From assembly GCA_021772195.1 (NCBI GenBank), contig JAJFML010000222.1, forward strand, positions 1 to 10,326: a stretch of DNA of 10,326 nucleotides, given 5' to 3'. The DNA comes from Chlamydiota bacterium (lineage in GTDB: Bacteria > Chlamydiota > Chlamydiia > Chlamydiales > SM23-39). Every line of letters begins with the position of its first letter. The first letter of the stretch is position 1. Positions 6,403 through 10,326 of the stretch are shown piece after piece. A program made the translations under genes and the position numbers. The notes below the pieces were generated by a model. It saw only the letters and a list, made by a program, of their open reading frames with translations, ran no database searches and was not told the DNA's origin.

Positions 6403-6411
6403 TGATATCAT
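6403..6411 (+). promoter_or_regulatory. candidate extended -10 element for glgA
   Basis: TGATATCAT matches the extended -10 form TGnTATAAT with one mismatch in the hexamer (TATCAT, 6406-6411). There is no good -35 at the matching distance; a TTGAAA at 6389-6394 is placed only for a poorer hexamer (TACTCT, 6411-6416). Either choice puts transcription start within a few nucleotides of the glgA ATG, implying a very short or absent leader. Confidence 0.3.
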
Positions 6412-6422
6412 ACTCTGAAGAA

Positions 6423-7793
6423 ATGCATATCGTACACATCGCATCAGAATTTGCTCCTTTTGCCAAAGTTGGTGGACTAGGAGATGCACTTTTAGGCCTT
6501 ACAAAGGCTTTTCAAAAAAATAATCACCAAATCCAACTACTTCTGCCAAAATACGCCTTTTTGGACTATGAGGAACTAGGAGCCACTCCCTATCAACCTG
6601 GCGTACTGACAACTCTCTATCACAATGTAAATCTTTTTTTTATCGAAACTCCAGGGCATTTTGAAGAAGATACAATTTATACAGGTGATGAAAGAGACGC
6701 CCTTCGCTTCACCTCTTTTACAAGGTATGCTTTAAAATTTCTCTTAAGTCAGAATAAGAGGATCGACATTCTCCATCTTCATGATTGGCATACAGCCCTT
6801 GCAGCTCCGCTGGTTAAACTAAAACTTAAAAATCATAAAATAGGTGCTGTCGCTCTTAACATCCACAATTTATGCTATCAAGGAGAGTGTGATAAATCCC
6901 TTTTGAAAGAGTTTCCCTTTAAAAAACCCAATCTTCTCAAAGAAGGAATCAACTACTCCGATGCAGTGATTTTTGTATCACCAAACTATTCTAAGGAAGT
7001 TCTTACAGAAGAGTATGCATTCGGTCTACTTCGAACACTTAAAAAAAATGAAAAAAAACTCTACGGCATCCTTAACGGTATAGATCATGAGATGTGGAGT
7101 CCAGAAAATGACCCGGCACTCGCTGTTAACTACTCCAACAAGGACTCTCTTAAAAAAATCATAGAAGCCAAGCAAAAAAACAAGGAGTTAGCTCAAAAAG
7201 AGTTAGGACTAACAAAGACAAAAGCTCCCCTCGTATCCTGCATCACAAGACTCGTACAACAAAAAGGGCCAAAACTTATTGAAAAAGGACTTCTTTTTGC
7301 GCTTGAAAAGGGGGCACAATGCGTTTTGCTCGGGTCATCTCCCGACAAGAGCATGCAACGCCACTTTGAAAATTTAGCAAAGAAATATAAAGACAATCCC
7401 AATATCCATTTTCACTTCAAGTTCAACGATCAATTAAGCAGGCTACTCTATGCCGCATCCGATTTTACCGTGATGCCCTCCCAGTTTGAGCCTTGCGGAA
7501 TCACTCAACTAATAGCTCTTCGCTATGGCTCGATTCCCATCGTAAGAAAGACAGGCGGCTTGAAGGATACTGTCTTTGATCTAGACGATTCTGACATACC
7601 AAACGATTTGAAAAATGGCTTTCTCTTTACCTCATATTCTTCCAAAGCTTTTAATCAAGCCATTCATAGAGCGCTGAAAGCCTACAACGATGACAAAACC
7701 CACGTCCTTATTAAACAGGGAATGGATAGGGATTATAGCTGGAAAAAATCAGCTCTCCAATACCTAGATGTATATGAGAAGATCTTAAAATAA
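6423..7793 (+). CDS. glgA: glycogen synthase (ADP-glucose dependent, GT5)
   Basis: GlgA elongates alpha-1,4-glucan from ADP-glucose. Its 456 residues cover the full GT-B fold, slightly short of E. coli (477). Visible motifs are the ADP-glucose-binding KVGGL at 15-19, HLHDWHTAL at 118-126, NGID at 218-221, the C-lobe ITRLVQQKG at 274-282 (Arg276 and Lys281 match the family's essential pair), and FEPCGITQL at 355-363 with catalytic Glu356 and conserved Cys358, followed by RKTGGLKDTV at 375-384. The ATG at 6423 gives the standard N-terminus, but upstream there is only a weak GAAG. Codons 206-213 hold two runs of eight A separated by two bases. The gene is convergent with pgsA (4 nt between stops) and divergent from the tRNA/prs run, as glgA and ctc are in Chlamydia. 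In C. trachomatis GlgA is reported as exported to the inclusion or host; nothing here shows whether this one is. Confidence 0.97.
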   Translation: MHIVHIASEFAPFAKVGGLGDALLGLTKAFQKNNHQIQLLLPKYAFLDYEELGATPYQPGVLTTLYHNVNLFFIETPGHFEEDTIYTGDERDALRFTSFTRYALKFLLSQNKRIDILHLHDWHTALAAPLVKLKLKNHKIGAVALNIHNLCYQGECDKSLLKEFPFKKPNLLKEGINYSDAVIFVSPNYSKEVLTEEYAFGLLRTLKKNEKKLYGILNGIDHEMWSPENDPALAVNYSNKDSLKKIIEAKQKNKELAQKELGLTKTKAPLVSCITRLVQQKGPKLIEKGLLFALEKGAQCVLLGSSPDKSMQRHFENLAKKYKDNPNIHFHFKFNDQLSRLLYAASDFTVMPSQFEPCGITQLIALRYGSIPIVRKTGGLKDTVFDLDDSDIPNDLKNGFLFTSYSSKAFNQAIHRALKAYNDDKTHVLIKQGMDRDYSWKKSALQYLDVYEKILK

Positions 7794-7797
7794 ATTA

Positions 7798-8388
7798 TTA
7801 GGCATCCACTGCTTTCTTGATATATTCCCGATTGGAATAGATATAATCAAAAGCAGAGAGTATCGAATAGGTTGCAGCAAAGCCAGCTAAAACTAAGCTT
7901 ACCCTTTGAAGAGTTTCTATTTCTAAAAGGCCATTCATGTAAGGAATGATCAAAATTAGAATGATAAATGAGACAACAGCCTGAATGACCGCTTTAATTT
8001 TTCCAGAGGTCCTAGCTGCAAGAGCAAACCCTTTCATCGCACAGAGCGTACGAAGTGTTGTGATAAAAAACTCGCGATACATAAATGCAAACGGAACCAC
8101 AAGAGGAAGACTAATCATCCCTTGAGTAAAGGTAAAAAAGACGGTAACACGCATAATACTGTCTGCCATAGGATCGAGGACTTTTCCAAGATCTGTCACC
8201 TGATCTTTTTTCCTCGCGATAAATCCATCAAAAATATCAGTGAATTCACAAACAGCTAGAATGAAGAGCAAAACATAGGGCATCCACGATATACTGAGAC
8301 CAAACCAAGCATATTTAAAATAGATTAGCGGAAACAAAGGGATAATGAGAATCCTAAAAAACGTAAAATAGTGAGCAATACTCATCAT
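7798..8388 (-). CDS. pgsA: CDP-diacylglycerol--glycerol-3-phosphate 3-phosphatidyltransferase
   Basis: This membrane enzyme condenses CDP-diacylglycerol with glycerol 3-phosphate to phosphatidylglycerol phosphate, leading to phosphatidylglycerol and cardiolipin. The full CDP-alcohol phosphotransferase motif is present: D51xxD54G55xxA58R59, eight residues, G68xxxD72xxxD76. An N-terminal HYFTFFRILIIPLF segment (6-19), typical of PgsA, precedes the first membrane span. Other hydrophobic segments fall at about 36-50, 82-103, 131-150 and 160-180. The 196-residue length is normal for the family. The specific alcohol is inferred from family resemblance, length and the chlamydial context; another CDP-alcohol transferase such as phosphatidylserine synthase is less likely. 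Two ATGs lie in tandem (8386-8388, 8383-8385), and AAGG seven nt upstream suits the first. It follows rlmN by 24 nt, probably in the same transcript. Confidence 0.92.
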   Translation of the reverse strand: MMSIAHYFTFFRILIIPLFPLIYFKYAWFGLSISWMPYVLLFILAVCEFTDIFDGFIARKKDQVTDLGKVLDPMADSIMRVTVFFTFTQGMISLPLVVPFAFMYREFFITTLRTLCAMKGFALAARTSGKIKAVIQAVVSFIILILIIPYMNGLLEIETLQRVSLVLAGFAATYSILSAFDYIYSNREYIKKAVDA

Positions 8389-8412
8389 AAAAAAACCTTG
8401 GAAAAGCCTATT

Positions 8413-9468
8413 CTAATTAGAATAAATAGGCAACCCTTCCCCCTCTTTTTTTAGCGCTAGCTGGCCACATGCAGCTGCAATATCTTTTCCCTTTGTATAA
8501 CGCCATGTGACAGGAATTTTCTTCTCTTGGAGGCGGTCTCTAAAAGCTTCAATCTTTTCTTTTGACGGCCTTGGCATACGAAACCCATCGACAGGATTAT
8601 AAGGAATCAGGTTAACCGTGCACTGCTTGCCTTTTAGGAGCCGGGCAAGTTCATCTGCATGCTTGACTTCAGCATTTACGCCCTCAATTAAGATATACTC
8701 ATAAGTAATATCTCGTTTTGTTCTCTTTGTGTAGTTTTCCATCGCATTCAAGATATCTTCAATATCATACTTTCTTGCATAGGGAATGATCTTTTTGCGA
8801 ACATGTTGATTTGGAGCATGCAAAGAGAGCACGAGGTTGACTTTAAGCCCCTCATCTTTAAGCTGCTCAATGCGGTCTACAATACCCACCGTCGAAATCG
8901 TGATTTTTCTAGGCGATAGATCAAGCGTTTCAGGATCAATGAGATGGCGAATGGCACCTACTACATTGTCATAATTTTCAAGCGGCTCTCCCATCCCCAT
9001 GAAAACAATGTGTGAGACCCTTTCGTCAAACTTTTTTAAATAGAGGTTGATTTGCAGAATCTGCTCTACAATTTCCGACTTGCTGAGATTTCTGAAAAAG
9101 CCCTCTTTTCCGGAAGCGCAAAAGGCACACCTAGCATTACAACCCACCTGTGATGAGACGCAGACAGTTCTTCTATCTCCAGATCGAATTAAGACTGACT
9201 CTACAAGCTTGCCATCACCCAGCTTCCAAAGAAACTTTGTCACTTCGCCCGTTTTACACTCTTCTGTCTTCACGAACTTAATAAGTGGAAATTGAAATGC
9301 CTTTTCAAGCTCTTCTCTCAAATCATTTTTAAGGTTAGACATCTTTGAAAAATCAAATTCTTTCTTAACATAGATCCAATCAAAAATTTGATCAGCAATA
9401 AAGGGCTTATATCCCTTCTCTTTCAGCCAGACCTTTAAATCTTCCTTAGAAGCACTAGATAGCTCCAT
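8413..9468 (-). CDS. rlmN: 23S rRNA A2503-C2 / tRNA A37-C2 methyltransferase
   Basis: RlmN is a radical-SAM enzyme that adds a C2 methyl to adenosine 2503 of 23S rRNA and A37 of some tRNAs. The 4Fe-4S motif CxxxCxxC is Cys110-Cys114-Cys117 within SSQVGCNARCAFC. Glu90 (VESVLI) is conserved, GMGEPLENYDNV lies at 158-169, and the SAM/substrate segments ISTVGI (191-196) and LSLHAPN (214-220) are typical. The C-terminal methyl-carrying cysteine is Cys334 in AAACGQL. The 351-residue length is normal. A TAGGAGATTT ribosome site precedes the ATG at 9466-9468. Cfr is an alternative within this superfamily, but the close RlmN-type motif set and housekeeping context make RlmN much more likely. Confidence 0.95.
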   Translation of the reverse strand: MELSSASKEDLKVWLKEKGYKPFIADQIFDWIYVKKEFDFSKMSNLKNDLREELEKAFQFPLIKFVKTEECKTGEVTKFLWKLGDGKLVESVLIRSGDRRTVCVSSQVGCNARCAFCASGKEGFFRNLSKSEIVEQILQINLYLKKFDERVSHIVFMGMGEPLENYDNVVGAIRHLIDPETLDLSPRKITISTVGIVDRIEQLKDEGLKVNLVLSLHAPNQHVRKKIIPYARKYDIEDILNAMENYTKRTKRDITYEYILIEGVNAEVKHADELARLLKGKQCTVNLIPYNPVDGFRMPRPSKEKIEAFRDRLQEKKIPVTWRYTKGKDIAAACGQLALKKEGEGLPIYSN

Positions 9469-9491
9469 AAATCTCCTAATATTTGTGAAAA

Positions 9492-9519
9492 AGTATACAG
9501 AACTTCCAATAAGAAATCA
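9492..9519 (-). promoter_or_regulatory. candidate promoter for rlmN-pgsA
   Basis: On the minus strand a good -10-like TATACT (9492-9497) lies 16 nt from a weak -35-like TGATTT (9514-9519). It is placed about 20-30 nt upstream of the rlmN start codon and would drive rlmN and pgsA. Found by eye. Confidence 0.4.
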
Positions 9520-9526
9520 TCTCTTC

Positions 9527-9555
9527 TTCTCAAAAAACAGCGCAGCGATTATAAA
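9527..9555 (+). promoter_or_regulatory. candidate promoter for the doxX-like gene
   Basis: TTCTCA (9527-9532, four of six to TTGACA) and TATAAA (9550-9555) are spaced 17 nt apart. They precede a GAGGG ribosome site at 9565-9569 and the ATG at 9574. It lies back to back with the rlmN promoter in a 105-bp divergent gap. Confidence 0.4.
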
Positions 9556-9573
9556 AAAGATTATGAGGGTTAT

Positions 9574-10041
9574 ATGATTGTTTTTAGACTTTATCAAAAA
9601 TTCGTAAATTTTTTTTCCCATTTCCAAAGCCTATTCATCTTTATTTTAAGGCTCACCTGGGGACATCAGTTTTTTAAAGCAGGTTATGGAAAATTAAGCA
9701 ATCTAGACCCTGTTATCCAATTTTTCACAAATTTGAATATCCCGTTTCCTGCTTTTAGCGCAGGGTTAGTTGGAACCATCGAATGCGTGGGAGGAATTCT
9801 TCTCATGGTTGGCTTAGTATCTAGGCTCACAGCTTTTTTGACCTCGATCATTATGATTACAGCCTATTCAACAGCCCACCTTCACGTCTTTTCCTTTAGC
9901 CTTATCTCCGATCCCGCCCCGTTTGTTAAAGAGGCGCCGTTTCCTTTTCTCATCATGTCTTTAGTAGTGCTCATTTTTGGCCCTGGAAAGATCGCACTCG
10001 ATCACTGGGGGCAAAAGTGGTTTAAAGAAAGAGACTTTTAA
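9574..10041 (+). CDS. DoxX-family integral membrane protein
   Basis: This is a small four-helix membrane protein of the DoxX/SURF4-like family (155 residues, typical length). The pattern is LRLTWGHQFFKAGYGKL at 25-41, then a loop with NLNIPFP (53-59), GLVGTIECVGGILLMVGL at 64-81 with the conserved Glu70, a third helix at about 84-102, and a final helix at about 122-138 (PFPFLIMSLVVLIFGPG). No cleavable signal is evident. Family members have been linked to thiosulfate:quinone oxidation in Acidianus, to redox stress complexes in mycobacteria, and to unknown roles elsewhere; the sequence does not decide among these. GAGGG five nt before the ATG is a good ribosome site. It appears to be a single-gene unit, divergent from rlmN and convergent with the partial gene at the right edge. 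Confidence 0.9.
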   Translation: MIVFRLYQKFVNFFSHFQSLFIFILRLTWGHQFFKAGYGKLSNLDPVIQFFTNLNIPFPAFSAGLVGTIECVGGILLMVGLVSRLTAFLTSIIMITAYSTAHLHVFSFSLISDPAPFVKEAPFPFLIMSLVVLIFGPGKIALDHWGQKWFKERDF

Positions 10042-10326
10042 GCTCGCCAAAAAATCTGCTTTAATTTAGCAAAGAACCACTTCGTAATCACAATGCGATC
10101 TTGTACAAACCACCACACAAGAGCTTTCATTATTCCAAAATGACGATAGAGAAGAGAGTAGGTTTCAACGACATAACGAAAGGTAATGTGCGGTGATACT
10201 CTTCGATATTCATAATCAATAAAGACCCTGCCGAAATGCACAATCTTATCAGGGCTTTTTGTATAGATCCTGCAAAACATATCAAAAGCCGCCCTGTAAG
10301 GATAGCGCGTATCAAAATCGCCCTCT
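10038..10326 (-). CDS. C-terminal part of an unrecognised protein, 5' end outside the window
   Basis: The minus-strand frame ending in TAA at 10038-10040 stays open to the right window edge, giving about 96 visible residues. An internal ATG at 10278-10280 exists, but the frame continues upstream without a stop and in a protein-like composition (GDFDTRYPYRAAFDM around the junction), so this is probably the end of a longer gene. I do not recognise the family. The last 80 residues are rich in aromatics (9 Phe, 6 Tyr, 4 Trp) and basic (14 Lys/Arg against 5 Asp/Glu). A hydrophobic stretch is interrupted by charges near the end (ALVWWFVQ, then TKWFFAKLKQIFWRA), resembling a membrane-surface amphipathic helix. 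Its stop overlaps the DoxX-family gene's stop on the other strand. Confidence 0.6.
   Translation of the reverse strand, partial: EGDFDTRYPYRAAFDMFCRIYTKSPDKIVHFGRVFIDYEYRRVSPHITFRYVVETYSLLYRHFGIMKALVWWFVQDRIVITKWFFAKLKQIFWRA

Noticed and set aside
8413..9468. Possible Cfr-type antibiotic-resistance methyltransferase
   Set aside because: The motif set, length, operon with pgsA and absence of mobile-element context fit housekeeping RlmN.
1..10326. Mobile elements, prophage, CRISPR arrays, toxin-antitoxin or defence genes
   Set aside because: No transposase, integrase, spaced direct repeats, target-site duplications or known defence motifs were seen. The tRNA gene has no adjoining integrase and I noticed no repeated copy of its 3' end.

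Overview
The window looks like a chromosomal housekeeping segment from a member of the Chlamydiae, most likely an environmental or amoeba-associated lineage rather than a classical Chlamydia. The reasoning is gene order plus gene content. The minus-strand run rplY-pth-rpsF-rpsR-rplI-ispE, with glgA divergent from it and pgsA convergent to glgA, is the order I recall from Chlamydia trachomatis (pgsA, glgA, ctc, pth, rs6, rs18, rl9, ychB). Heptose-synthesis genes (hldD, hldE) and a PRPP synthetase (prs) are linked to this core. To my knowledge the host-dependent Chlamydiaceae lack these, having heptose-free Kdo-only LPS and importing nucleotides. This taxonomic reading is inference; no database was searched.

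Layout. (1) 1-6281, minus strand: one compact cluster transcribed right to left. It starts with tRNA-Gln(UUG), followed by prs, rplY, pth, rpsF, rpsR, rplI, ispE, hldD and a left-truncated hldE. Most junctions are 9-19 nt spacers or short overlaps; the exception is a 65-nt gap between ispE and hldD. (2) 6282-6422: a 141-bp divergent, AT-rich regulatory region holding a plausible promoter for the tRNA/prs run, a perfect 12-bp palindrome, and a possible extended -10 element directly before glgA. (3) 6423-7793, plus strand: glgA, glycogen synthase. (4) 7798-9468, minus strand: rlmN followed by pgsA, convergent with glgA with only 4 nt between stop codons. (5) 9469-9573: a divergent promoter region. 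(6) 9574-10041, plus strand: a DoxX-family membrane protein. (7) 10038-10326, minus strand: the C-terminal end of a protein I do not recognise, whose stop codon overlaps that of the DoxX gene. No stretch above 300 bases lacks a gene.

Function. The left cluster joins translation (L25, peptidyl-tRNA hydrolase, S6, S18, L9, tRNA-Gln), PRPP supply, one MEP isoprenoid step (IspE) and two steps of ADP-heptose synthesis for LPS core. GlgA makes storage glucan, PgsA makes phosphatidylglycerol phosphate, and RlmN methylates 23S rRNA and tRNA. I see no mobile element, CRISPR array, toxin-antitoxin pair, phage gene or defence system. The points of interest are lineage-related metabolic content and gene architecture rather than a new system.
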